A stretch of 64,000 bases of DNA from Amycolatopsis coloradensis (GTDB lineage: Bacteria; Actinomycetota; Actinomycetes; Mycobacteriales; Pseudonocardiaceae). Positions within the stretch are counted from its first letter, which is position 1. Each line of letters begins with the position of its first letter. The translations under genes and the position numbers were made by a program. Location: positions 62,001 through 126,000 of the forward strand of contig NZ_MQUQ01000021.1 of NCBI RefSeq assembly GCF_001953865.1, given 5' to 3'. Positions 47,567 to 55,702 of this stretch are shown piece by piece. The notes under the pieces are model-generated. The model did not search any database, was not told the DNA's origin, and was given only the letters and a program-made list of their open reading frames with translations.

Positions 47567-49434
47567 CGGACTGCCTCCGAGCGAATGTCAGGCGTCGCCG
47601 TCGAGCGCGTGGTGTCAACTGTGGCGATATCGTCAAAAATCCCGAGCACGATCCGTTCGGCATCGACAGTCTGCCTCGACGCAATTCCCGGACGAGGCAA
47701 GGCATGCGTATAGAAGTGCGGCCCTTCGACCACGAACCCGACGGCCCACAACCTGGAGTGGACTCGCCCGTCAGCCTTCTTCACGCGCAGGTTCTCGTCG
47801 ATGTCGATCCCGGAAGGATGGTACTCCCCGTTCATGAACGGTCTGACCAGACGACGCCGCAAAAGGTTCGCCGACAGGGGAGAAGAGTCGGTGCGGGGCG
47901 AGTACTTGTCGAGTCTCGCGGAAATCACCACGTCGGCGGCGGTATATTCTGGCCCATCGGGGTAGTCCAGTGAAATCCGGTAGTTGGGCTCGTTTTCGGG
48001 TGTATCGATCCTGCTGGCGGCGCCACCGGCGACATCGAGGATTCCGGCTTCGAACAGAGCCAGCCATTCTTCATTGCGGCGCAGGGGAGGGCCAAAGGCA
48101 ACCCGGTTCACGATCGGGTCGAACTGCTCGACGAAATAGCGATGTGAGGCTGGTGTCAAGCCGCCGTACTCCACTGCTGCGCGGAACGCCTCGCGGGCAT
48201 CCCGCAAGACATCGGTCGCGGCCTTGACGCCGCTTGTGCGGTTACCGCGATACGCTTCGCCGAGATCGTTTGTCATGAATGCCAAGAACCATCGGCGAAA
48301 CTCCGCCCGCGATCTGAAGTGCTCGTCCTCCAGCGGCCACAGGATCTGCCGGATCAAACGAATTTCTTCTGGAGTCGTTGTGAAGCCGGTTACGTCGACG
48401 TGCTCATTGCCTTCCGCGGTCCGATAGGCATAGGCCATCTCAGTAATGAGCAGCGGTAGAAGATCAGTACCGAAATCGATCCGCGCATCACCCAGCGTCA
48501 TGGCGCGGGCGCGAAGTCGAGCGACGGCCTGCGGCGTGAAAAACTGGCAAATGTGGCGTCCGGTCCGCCCCTTCTGGTTGACGCCGCGGGCTGCGAAAGG
48601 CAGTGCCTGACGAGAGCAGAGCCAGAGCCGTGGCTCACGTCCAGAAGCTTTGTACACCAACTTGCTCTTCTCGGTCCGGTACGTGCCACCACGGCCCAGA
48701 GTGAGCGCCGATACCACATCGTGAGCAGTGAGACCGAGGCCCTGGATCGCCACCCGCGCGTCGCTTGCGATCGCGTCCAGCTTGCCGATCGGATAGGGAG
48801 ACGCGAAGTAGGCGAGATGCGGGTTCGCGGCTCCTTTGTCGTGCGCGAAGGCGGCTAGCCGCCGATCCTCAGCTGTCTGCACACGTTGCCCATGTCCCAT
48901 GGCCAGCACGGAATACCGCGCGAAGACTGTCTGCCCATTGTCGAGACCAATCGCGTACACATCGTTCTCGAACCGCATATCGATTGCCCGTGCGCGCACG
49001 TGCTGGACACGGATATTGAGAGGCAGCGCGGAGACGACCTGACGGCCGAAGGCGGCCAGGTACTCGCCAAGGAGGACGCGAGGGAGGTGGCTTCGCTCCG
49101 CCACTGGTTGCTCTTCATGTCCATCAGGAGCACGGGCTCCACCCAGATGCCGGCGATAGCGCTGCTCAGCGGCCCAGTCGAGCACCGATGGCGTGCTGTC
49201 ATCTCCGACGGAGCTCAGCGGTGGGCGCATCGTGACCTGTGACGCGAGGGTGTTGATCAGAAGATGACTGGGCTGATCCGTGGGATGACTGCCCTCACCG
49301 AGGTTTCCGGGGTCGATCACCACCACGTGAAGGCTTACGTGCTGGGGTAGCTGTTTTCTGTGCTCCACAAGCCGCTCGAGGATGGTCAGCGCCCGGGGGC
49401 CGCCACCGATGATGGCGAGCCGGAAGCTAGACAT
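47563..49434 (-). CDS. FAD/NAD(P)-binding oxidoreductase (HpyO-like)
   Basis: A large protein of about 620 residues of the FAD/NAD(P)-binding (pfam13454-type) family. The dinucleotide site is FRLAIIGGGPRALTILERLV at the N-end, followed by DQPSHLLINTLASQVTM. A second nucleotide motif appears near SDARVAIQGLGLTAHDVVSA, and the C-terminal third is family-specific. These enzymes hydroxylate or oxidise small metabolites. I start at the ATG at 49434; a GTG at 49449 is also possible. It overlaps the end of the MBL gene and the start of the methyltransferase. Confidence 0.8.
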   Translation of the reverse strand: MSSFRLAIIGGGPRALTILERLVEHRKQLPQHVSLHVVVIDPGNLGEGSHPTDQPSHLLINTLASQVTMRPPLSSVGDDSTPSVLDWAAEQRYRRHLGGARAPDGHEEQPVAERSHLPRVLLGEYLAAFGRQVVSALPLNIRVQHVRARAIDMRFENDVYAIGLDNGQTVFARYSVLAMGHGQRVQTAEDRRLAAFAHDKGAANPHLAYFASPYPIGKLDAIASDARVAIQGLGLTAHDVVSALTLGRGGTYRTEKSKLVYKASGREPRLWLCSRQALPFAARGVNQKGRTGRHICQFFTPQAVARLRARAMTLGDARIDFGTDLLPLLITEMAYAYRTAEGNEHVDVTGFTTTPEEIRLIRQILWPLEDEHFRSRAEFRRWFLAFMTNDLGEAYRGNRTSGVKAATDVLRDAREAFRAAVEYGGLTPASHRYFVEQFDPIVNRVAFGPPLRRNEEWLALFEAGILDVAGGAASRIDTPENEPNYRISLDYPDGPEYTAADVVISARLDKYSPRTDSSPLSANLLRRRLVRPFMNGEYHPSGIDIDENLRVKKADGRVHSRLWAVGFVVEGPHFYTHALPRPGIASRQTVDAERIVLGIFDDIATVDTTRSTATPDIRSEAVR

Positions 49435-50281
49435 TGGCCGCGTCCGCACGCGAATCCGCGAAAGCCAGACTTGCGACCGGGGCGGAGTGCACCATCGCGA
49501 TGTCAGGACCGAACTGAGAGGGGGGAAACGCGGTCAAGACCAACGGATCGTGCCCCGGGATGATGCGATCAAGGTCTTTGGCCCGCGCCGCGAGACGCTC
49601 GTAACCGTCGAGATACTCCGCGAAGTCGACAAAGCTCGGGAAGGGAAGGCGCCGACGAATATTTTCGTAATAGTGCACGGCATCGCTGGCGAGTATGATC
49701 TCCCCGCGTGCTGTGGCAACGGTGACGAACTGCAGACCTTTGGTATGACCACCACACAGGTGCACGGAGATGCCTGGAGCGATCTCCTCGTCTCCGTCGA
49801 CGAAGTGTAGCCGACCCTCGTAAAGACTCTGCACGGCGGCAGCCACGTCGACGGCCTCGTAGGTCCTTCGCAATTGCGGATGCCGCATGCTGCGCCCCGT
49901 GCAGTACTGCATCTCGGCGGTTTGCATATGAATTCGCGCGCCAGGAAATTCGGAGATGTTTCCAGCGTGGTCGTAATGCATGTGGGTCACGATCACGTCG
50001 CTGACATCGTTGGCGGTGACACCCAAACGCCCCAGCAGGTCGAGCGGATGCGAGTGGTAGTGCCGACCACGACGGATAGCGGTTTCGGGCGTGAAGCCGG
50101 TATCGACCAGCACGGTGCGCCCTTGTCCGCGAATCAGCCAGACGAAGAAGTCGAGCGGCATTTCCGCCCCATGGAGCGGATCCTCGCCGAGAAAGTTGTC
50201 GGCGCTACTGCGGCCGTAGTGCGAGGCGTATCGCAGGGCGAAAACCTCGTAAACGGGCGGGTCGGAAACACTCGGGGTCAT
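49427..50281 (-). CDS. MBL-fold hydrolase, N-acyl-homoserine-lactonase-like
   Basis: A 284-residue metallo-beta-lactamase-fold enzyme with an intact motif THMHYDHAG (99-107). Further ligands lie in CGGHTKGL (His), ASDAVHYYEN (Asp) and IPGHDPLV (His), the AHL-lactonase/AttM pattern. In a biosynthetic cluster it may open a lactone or thioester rather than quench quorum sensing. The ATG at 50281 begins MTPSVSDPPVYEVFALRY; longer frames upstream lie in the untranslated leader. It is the first gene of the long minus-strand operon, preceded by a recognisable promoter. Confidence 0.85.
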   Translation of the reverse strand: MTPSVSDPPVYEVFALRYASHYGRSSADNFLGEDPLHGAEMPLDFFVWLIRGQGRTVLVDTGFTPETAIRRGRHYHSHPLDLLGRLGVTANDVSDVIVTHMHYDHAGNISEFPGARIHMQTAEMQYCTGRSMRHPQLRRTYEAVDVAAAVQSLYEGRLHFVDGDEEIAPGISVHLCGGHTKGLQFVTVATARGEIILASDAVHYYENIRRRLPFPSFVDFAEYLDGYERLAARAKDLDRIIPGHDPLVLTAFPPSQFGPDIAMVHSAPVASLAFADSRADAANV

Positions 50282-50784
50282 CGCTGGGCCGCCAAGGGAG
50301 AAGGGTCGACGTTCGTGCACCACAGGATTCCGCCGGTGCGTGTGCTGCCCGCCGGAAAACGACCGCCGATGGTTGTACCGAATCGCGCAAGCGAGGAACT
50401 GAGTATGACTGTGACTGTCGGTAGACCTAGGGAGATCATAGCTATATAACATAGCGGGCATCAAACGCCTGCGGCAACAGGTCACATTGACTCATCGAAA
50501 ACGCGCCAACTGCTTACGGCTGCACGACCTCGATCGGAGTCGCCCGTAGGTGCGGCGTGATTCGGCGTGCATGGCTTGGACGTGTTTCAACGGCACGCCA
50601 TTCGTACTAACCCGAGCACGACACATTCAAAGCCCGGCATGCCTTTTGGGTGATTTTCGTTGCAGGCGGCCGGTCCGCTGAAAGAAGGGTGCATTTACGG
50701 TAAAGCGCGCACACTGTCGATCAGAACAGAATGCGGCTGCCCAATTGTTGAACGTGTTGTCTATTCACGGTACTGAAGCGTCCG
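50282..50784. other. 503-base non-coding region between the regulator and the biosynthetic operon
   Basis: No plausible gene on either strand; it is clearly richer in A/T than its surroundings. It contains the promoter at 50435-50464, with a leader of about 150 bases before the MBL gene, and the 3' end of the StrR-like gene's transcript. The rest shows no repeat or stem that I could support. Confidence 0.6.
50435..50464 (-). promoter_or_regulatory. promoter of the biosynthetic operon with dyad in the spacer
   Basis: On the minus strand TTGATG (50464-50459) and TATGAT (50440-50435) are 18 bases apart. The spacer begins next to GCTATATAACATAGC (50441-50455), an inverted repeat GCTAT-N5-ATAGC. 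An operator in the promoter spacer suggests tight control, perhaps by the StrR-like activator or an unseen repressor. Confidence 0.55.
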
Positions 50785-51687
50785 CTATCCGGTATTACGG
50801 TTCGGCTGCCTCAGTTCGTTGGCAAGATTTTTCCATCGTTCGGCGCACACCAAGGCAAGCTCGGCGAAGTTGTCGCGGCGGTATTCAGGGACACCCTGAA
50901 TGAGATTATGTCGCTGGTCGTCATTGATGTCACAGATGCTGAGCCAGTGCAGCAAGGTCCGCGCGACGGCATTGAACCGCAATGAAGGATCCTTGCGCAG
51001 GCCCTGCAAGTCCGGGCTGACCGAGCCCGGCCGTGGCGGCTCCGGGAGCACCTTCTCTTTCGAATACTTCATCGGCACAGGATCGTCACCGCGTCGCAGC
51101 CGGTCGCGGACATCGCGGGCCGTTCCGGTCGAGATTCCGGCCGTGCTCGCGATCTCGCGTAACGGGGCATCCGGTCGTTCGGCGATGATCTTGGCGGCTG
51201 CCCGTCGCCCTTCCGCGGTGGTCAGCGGCCGTATCCTGCCGTCTCTGCCGATCCGTGCGTGCGACTGACTGGAATTGTCGGTTGCACGGCTTCGGATGGC
51301 CCCTACCGTCGGCGCGCTCAACCCCGTCACCTCGGCAATGGCCCGATCGGACCATGCCGCTTGCGACTCCAGTATCCGCAAGACCGCCGCCTCGCGATCT
51401 GCTCGGGTAAGCGGGAGCCCATGCCGCACATTCGACCGGACGGACTGCACGAATGCTTCGAAATCCGTACCGTCGAAGTACGTGATTGTGATTTCCGAGT
51501 CTCCACGCAAGCGGGCAGCGAGGATTCGATGTTTCCCATCGATCACCCGCATGGTAGACCGCTGCACGAGAACCGGCGGCAGATCTGCGTCCGCCTCGGC
51601 GAGCAATTCGACGTGCTTCGGGTCCTCACCGTCAAGCCGCAGTGAGTCGGCAAGCATCAACGCATCAAGCGACACTGAATCTGACAC
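50785..51687 (-). CDS. StrR-like (ParB-N domain) pathway-specific regulator
   Basis: A 300-residue regulator of the StrR/NovG type. The ParB-like N-terminal domain (LLAEADADLPPVLVQRSTMR, then VIDGKHRILAARLRGDSEIT) is followed by HTH one (WSDRAIAEVTGLSAPTVGAI, about 112-131) and HTH two (PLREIASTAGISTGTARDVR). StrR relatives switch on antibiotic clusters by binding GTTCRACTG-type inverted sites. The GTG at 51687, preceded by GGGGGAA, fits better than longer frames. It precedes the KamA-type cluster on the same strand and is its likely activator. Confidence 0.82.
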   Translation of the reverse strand: MSDSVSLDALMLADSLRLDGEDPKHVELLAEADADLPPVLVQRSTMRVIDGKHRILAARLRGDSEITITYFDGTDFEAFVQSVRSNVRHGLPLTRADREAAVLRILESQAAWSDRAIAEVTGLSAPTVGAIRSRATDNSSQSHARIGRDGRIRPLTTAEGRRAAAKIIAERPDAPLREIASTAGISTGTARDVRDRLRRGDDPVPMKYSKEKVLPEPPRPGSVSPDLQGLRKDPSLRFNAVARTLLHWLSICDINDDQRHNLIQGVPEYRRDNFAELALVCAERWKNLANELRQPNRNTG

Positions 51688-52015
51688 TGTTTCCCCCACC
51701 CCAAGATGCCCGAGTCGTCCACCTCCGACAGAGTTACCACTGTCGCAGACAGGATCCCCGGTTGGCAATAATCGTTCATCCAGGCCAGCTGGTGGACCAT
51801 CTGCTTGGACTCCCGCGAATCCAGTGCCTTCTTCGCGGCAGTGTGCACCCTGGGCCTCGACCATCACAGCTCCATGGTCCCGATGGCCGGACGGGCATAT
51901 TCGCCCTGCTGAGAGCACCTTCGGTACTTGACTGCGAATGGTGTCGGATGTGTCCTTATCTCGCGTCCGACGGCTACCGTCCACCACGCCGCTGACAAAC
52001 AGGACGAAAGTCCGC

Positions 52016-52061
52016 ACGGACTCTGACTCCGGTAGTCCAGGTTCGAGCCCCGGGCCGGGAT
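52016..52061 (+). pseudogene. 3' fragment of a tRNA-Gln(CTG)-like gene (candidate att site)
   Basis: ACGGA, loop CTCTGAC (anticodon CTG) and TCCGG form an anticodon arm with one mismatch. Variable TAGT follows, then CCAGG-TTCGAGC-CCCGG, a T-arm with one mismatch. The acceptor 3' strand GCCGGGA follows at the right distance. The 5' half (acceptor, D-arm) is missing, so it is not functional. Such truncated tRNA 3' ends are left by tyrosine-integrase insertion. It lies in the 400-base gap (51688-52088) at the right side of the biosynthetic cluster; nothing else is seen in that gap. Confidence 0.6.
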
Positions 52062-52088
52062 CCGGCGAGTTCTGCCATATTGGTCCAT

Positions 52089-52814
52089 ATGCCTACCGTT
52101 CCCGAAAACGTTGCCGTGCCCGTGGAGAACGACTACGACTCCTTCGCCGAGGCGTACGCGGCCGAGAACGAGACCAGTCTCAACAACGCTTACTACACGC
52201 AGCCCGCGATCGTGGACCTGGCAGGGGATGTGGCGGGCAGGCGGATCCTCGACGCGGGCTGCGGGGCCGGCCCGATATTCGCGGAACTGCGCGACCGGGG
52301 CGCCATCATGACCGGTTTCGACTCCAGCGCCAAGATGGTGGAGCTGGCCAGGAAACGACTCGGTGACGACGCCGCACTGCGGGTCGCCGACATCGGCGAC
52401 CCGCTGCCGTTTCCCGACGGCGAGTTCGACGACGTCATCTCGGCTCTCGTTCTGCACTACCTCGAAGACTGGTCCGCGCCACTGGCCGAGATCAGGCGTG
52501 TGCTGAAGCCCGGCGGCCGGCTGATCATGGCCGTCAACCATCCCGTCATCTTCAAGCTGCTGTATCCCGACGCCGACTACTTCGCGACCGTCAAGTGGTC
52601 CGACGAGTACAACTTCAACGGTCGGCAAGCCGTGCTCACCTTCTGGCATCGGCCGCTGCACGCGATGACCGACGCCTTCACCGCGGCCGGTTTTCGCACG
52701 GCCGTCGTCAGCGAGCCCTATCCCGCGCCGGGCGCTCGCGAGCGGTTCCCCGACGAGCTGGCGGGGAAGACGGCTTTCCTGAGCTTCCTGTTCTTCGTCC
52801 TCGAGGCCGTCTAG
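52089..52814 (+). CDS. class I SAM-dependent methyltransferase
   Basis: A 241-residue methyltransferase starting at the ATG at 52089 (MPTVPENVAVPVENDYDSFA). Motif I is ILDAGCGAGPIFAELRDRGA, followed by MTGFDSSAKMVELARKRLG, the motif IV strand DDVISALVLHYLEDW, and RRVLKPGGRLIMAVNHPV. It is UbiE/Methyltransf_11-like. The substrate is unknown. It is on the opposite strand from the cluster, lies beyond the tRNA fragment, and is followed by a long perfect terminator-like stem, so it is probably outside the cluster. Confidence 0.85.
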   Translation: MPTVPENVAVPVENDYDSFAEAYAAENETSLNNAYYTQPAIVDLAGDVAGRRILDAGCGAGPIFAELRDRGAIMTGFDSSAKMVELARKRLGDDAALRVADIGDPLPFPDGEFDDVISALVLHYLEDWSAPLAEIRRVLKPGGRLIMAVNHPVIFKLLYPDADYFATVKWSDEYNFNGRQAVLTFWHRPLHAMTDAFTAAGFRTAVVSEPYPAPGARERFPDELAGKTAFLSFLFFVLEAV

Positions 52815-52837
52815 CTCCGGCGGCGCTCTCTTCCCCA

Positions 52838-52892
52838 GTACAGGAAGGCCTCCTTCCTTGCGTTAGGCGCAAGGAAGGAGGCCTTCCTGTAC
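52838..52892. repeat. perfect 25-base inverted repeat
   Basis: Arms 52838-52862 and 52868-52892 are perfectly complementary around TTAGG. The stem begins GTACAGGAAGGCC and is followed by TTCAGG, as in the related stem at 56680-56734. It sits 23 bases after the methyltransferase stop and could serve as its terminator. Confidence 0.8.
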
Positions 52893-53278
52893 TTCAGGCC
52901 GGGGCCGCGAAGGTGCAGCCCTCTGACCAGGCAAAACGCTCTCAGATCGCCGCTGAGCGCCGAAATCCGTCGCCCGGGTGTCCTCACCCCGGCGACTTCC
53001 GATTCGCGCGGGCGCGTTTGCCGTCCCCTCGTGCCCACTTTTTGAGCGAGCGCACCGGTCGATCGAGCCCCGGCGATTTGATACTTCTCGATGCTCAGTC
53101 ATAAGAGGCATTATCACTTTGCATCATCCTGCCTTGAGTTACGCGTCAAGCTGGCGCGTAACTAGTTTCACGTATCGCGTATCACGCGAAAATGGGGGTG
53201 TACCCCGGGAAAACGGCCCGGATTTCGCCGGTGGCGATACCGGCGCCCCGCAGGCGATCGCCGCCCTACCGTGACCCC
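52893..53278. other. 386-base gap
   Basis: No gene seen. The middle is A/T-rich (about 53085-53130). GTTACGCG (53138-53145) is repeated inverted as CGCGTAAC (53155-53162), and CACGTATCGCGTATCACGCG follows. These may be operator or promoter elements of the hydrolase starting at 53279, but I cannot assign -35/-10 boxes. Confidence 0.45.
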
Positions 53279-54082
53279 ATGAACTCACCGATCACGGGCA
53301 CCGCCGCCGGAGTCCCGTTCACCGCGTTGCCACCGGACGGCGACGGCGGCGAAAACGCGCCGCTGATCGTCACCTGGCACATGCTCGACGCGCCGAGGTC
53401 CGATGCCGCGTTCGCCGCGGCGCTGCCGATGCGCGGGCTGCCCGCGTGGCGGGTGCACCTCGGGATGCCGATGTGCGGGGCGCGCATGATCGACGGCACC
53501 ATGGACGCGGGCTTGGCGCTGATCCGCGAGGACGTCCTGATGTCCTTCCTGCACCCGTTCGTCGTGCAGGCGACCGAGGAATTCCCGGACGCGCTGTCCT
53601 CGATCCGGGCACAGCTGCCGGTCGGCGACGGCCCGATCGGAGTGCTCGGCGGGTCACTGGGCGGGGCCGTCGCGTTGCGCGTTCTCGCCGACACCCAGAT
53701 CCCGGTCTTCGCCGGAGCCCTCGTGAACGCCGCCATCCGGATGCGGTCGGTCGTCGACCTGTTCCCCGGTGACTACCCGTACGGCGCCGAGTCCGAAAAG
53801 GCCGTCGACAACTTGGACTTCCTTCCCCAGGCGGCCGTCATCGCCGAGCGGGCACCGCTGCTGATCGTCAGCGGCGAGCAGGATCATCCGGATCTCCGCG
53901 CCGACGCGATCCGGCTCGCCGATGCGCTGGGGGAGAGGTCCGAGCTGCTGTCGATCCCCGGGCTGGCGCATCCGCTCGCCGAGGAGCCCGGCATCGAGCC
54001 CGCGCCGCAGTTGCCGGTGGCGCGCGAGGTGGACGCCGGTCTCATCGCGTGGTTTCGGCACCACCTCGCGCGAAGGGGCTAG
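53279..54082 (+). CDS. alpha/beta hydrolase
   Basis: A 267-residue alpha/beta hydrolase starting at the ATG at 53279 (MNSPITGTAAGVPFTALPPD). The nucleophile elbow is VLGGSLGGAVALRVL (Ser about 122), the acidic residue is in IVSGEQDHPDLRADAI, and the His is in IPGLAHPLAEEPG. The strand APLIVTWHMLDAPRSDAAF carries the oxyanion region. It is a serine esterase or dipeptidyl-peptidase-like hydrolase with unknown substrate. Its 3' end meets the remains of a dead SDR gene. Confidence 0.83.
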   Translation: MNSPITGTAAGVPFTALPPDGDGGENAPLIVTWHMLDAPRSDAAFAAALPMRGLPAWRVHLGMPMCGARMIDGTMDAGLALIREDVLMSFLHPFVVQATEEFPDALSSIRAQLPVGDGPIGVLGGSLGGAVALRVLADTQIPVFAGALVNAAIRMRSVVDLFPGDYPYGAESEKAVDNLDFLPQAAVIAERAPLLIVSGEQDHPDLRADAIRLADALGERSELLSIPGLAHPLAEEPGIEPAPQLPVAREVDAGLIAWFRHHLARRG

Positions 54083-54303
54083 CTCACCATGCCGCCGTCG
54101 AGAGGAGCGGTCACTCAGCAGCCATGCGGCGGCTTCCGCGACCACCCCGGGTTCGGCCACGCGTCCCAGCGGGGTCCGGGCGTTGAGCTGCTCCAGGGTG
54201 TCCGGCGAGGCCTCGACCCACTCGGTGAACATCTCGGTCAAGGTCGTGCCCGGGGCCACGGCGTTGATGCGGATCCCTTCCGGGCCATAGGTGACGGCGA
54301 CCG
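54079..54303 (-). pseudogene. 3' part of a short-chain dehydrogenase (SDR), broken
   Basis: Minus-strand frame: VTYGPEGIRINAVAPGTTLT, then RVAEPGVVAEAAAWLLSD, the last third of a classical SDR. The expected final segment VTAPLDGGMVS ends at 54079 in another frame, so a small deletion shifted the frame near 54110. The first two thirds, including the Tyr-Lys site, are missing upstream. Confidence 0.6.
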
Positions 54304-54304
54304 C

Positions 54305-54409
54305 GACCAGCAGGTCTTGATCTACACCGCCGAGCCCGGCAGCCGGTCGGAGGAGGCGTTGCGGCTGCTATCGGTCGTCGGGACGCAGCGGATGGGCATC
54401 CCGCTCTGA
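54305..54409 (+). pseudogene. C-terminal tail of an XRE/MmyB-type regulator
   Basis: The plus-strand frame reads QVLIYTAEPGSRSEEALRLL, then SVVGTQRMGIPL and stop. YTAEPGSxSEEALRLL is the recognisable end of MmyB-ligand-domain regulators. Everything before it is absent. Such regulators are usually divergent from an SDR, and here the fragment abuts the SDR fragment at 54303-54305 as if both 5' halves were deleted in one event. Confidence 0.55.
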
Positions 54410-55591
54410 ACCCTTTGTAGGTTCCCTCGATACCAGTGGATCGACGCGCAGCGCGATCGCCAGCGCGAACCGGCCCGCCGGATCGTCGATCGTGCCGCCG
54501 AACAGCGTCCGCAGCTGCCGGATCCGGTAGCGGACGGTCTGGACGTGGATGTGCAGTTCGCCGCCGATCGCCTGTGGCTGGTCAGGGCGCGCGAGCCACG
54601 CCGAGAGGGTCGCGGTGAGCCGTTGCCGCGCCAGCTCGGGCAGACCGGCCAGTGGCGCGAGGACGTCCTGCGCGAACTCGGTGGCGAGTTCGGGATCGGC
54701 GGTCAGCAGCAGGTCGATGCGGTGATCGGTGGTGTGGACGAGGGCGCTGTCGCCGAGTGCGCCGGTGCGGGTCAGCCGCCACAGCGCACTCGCCCTGCGG
54801 GCGCTGAGCGCGGCCGAGCGCAATGGCACCACCGGGCCGACCCCGGCCTGTTCTCGGCCGAGCAGGTCACGCAGCCTGCCGAGGTACCACTCGAACCGGT
54901 CGGCGGGCATGACGACGGCCGTGAGGTCGTGGTGGCGGCCGATCAGCACCCGTCCCGGCATCCGGTCCAGCAACGGTGGTGCTACATCGGCGCTGGTGAC
55001 GGCGATGACGAGACGAGTGGGCAGCACCCACGCGGCCTGGCTCGCGGCGTCGTCGAGCACGTCGCGCGGGACTGCCGTTTCGGTGAGCAGGAGGCCGAGG
55101 AGGCGGTCCCGCCGCGCCTGCCCGGCCCTCGCCGCCTGTGACCGCGCTTCGGCGTAGCCGTCGGCGGCCGCGGCCGAAAGTTCTGCGATGAAGGCGAACA
55201 GTGCCTCGCCGAGCTCGACTATCGCCTGGGTCGGCAGATCCACGGCGGGCGCAGCCGAAGTGAGCTGCCGCCAGACCCCCAGCGCGGCCGACTGGTAGAA
55301 GCCGAGCATCTCCTCCAGGCTGCGGCCCGCGGTGTGCTGAGCCCGGCCCTGTGCGCGGTAGACCTCGCGGTCGGTAGTGACGTCAGGATGGCCGATCTCG
55401 CTGAAGAAGGCGTCCAGTGCGACGTCGAGGGTGACGTGGAGGTTCGCCGCCGTCCGGCCGTCCAGCGGGATCCGGAGCCCGGCGCGGACCTGGTCCATCG
55501 CGGCGGACGCGATCGCGGCGATGTCCGGCTCCAGCCGGGTCAGCACCGAGGCGTCCAACCGGCGCCACGGCTGTGCCGACGGCGTAGTCAT
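54368..55591 (-). CDS. PucR-type (CdaR-like) transcriptional regulator
   Basis: A 407-residue regulator. The N-terminal sensory region is mostly helical (LDASVLTRLEPDIAAIASAA through SLEEMLGFYQSAALGVWRQL), with a central GGDEF-like/PucR fold. A C-terminal HTH_30 of the PucR family follows (LARQRLTATLSAWLARPDQP, then GGELHIHVQTVRYRIRQLRT). It is probably an activator of a metabolic or morphological gene. Its 3' end overlaps the XRE fragment. A dyad half matching its 3' end lies directly before its start codon. Confidence 0.82.
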   Translation of the reverse strand: MTTPSAQPWRRLDASVLTRLEPDIAAIASAAMDQVRAGLRIPLDGRTAANLHVTLDVALDAFFSEIGHPDVTTDREVYRAQGRAQHTAGRSLEEMLGFYQSAALGVWRQLTSAAPAVDLPTQAIVELGEALFAFIAELSAAAADGYAEARSQAARAGQARRDRLLGLLLTETAVPRDVLDDAASQAAWVLPTRLVIAVTSADVAPPLLDRMPGRVLIGRHHDLTAVVMPADRFEWYLGRLRDLLGREQAGVGPVVPLRSAALSARRASALWRLTRTGALGDSALVHTTDHRIDLLLTADPELATEFAQDVLAPLAGLPELARQRLTATLSAWLARPDQPQAIGGELHIHVQTVRYRIRQLRTLFGGTIDDPAGRFALAIALRVDPLVSREPTKGSERDAHPLRPDDR

Positions 55592-55702
55592 AGAGGAAAC
55601 CTACAAAACTCCGGACAAGAACGCGCGGCTGGAATCTAGTGAAGCACCCACCGCCCGGCGGACGCTGTCCCCGGCATTCGACGACGCATGCAGGAGGCGG
55701 CA

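Noticed and set aside
52016..52061. A functional tRNA gene
   Set aside because: The acceptor 5' strand, D-arm and part of the anticodon stem pairing are missing; only the 3' part is recognisable.
54414..55607. Insertion-sequence ends around the PucR gene
   Set aside because: The enclosed gene is a regulator with intact PucR domains, no transposase and no target-site duplication are visible.
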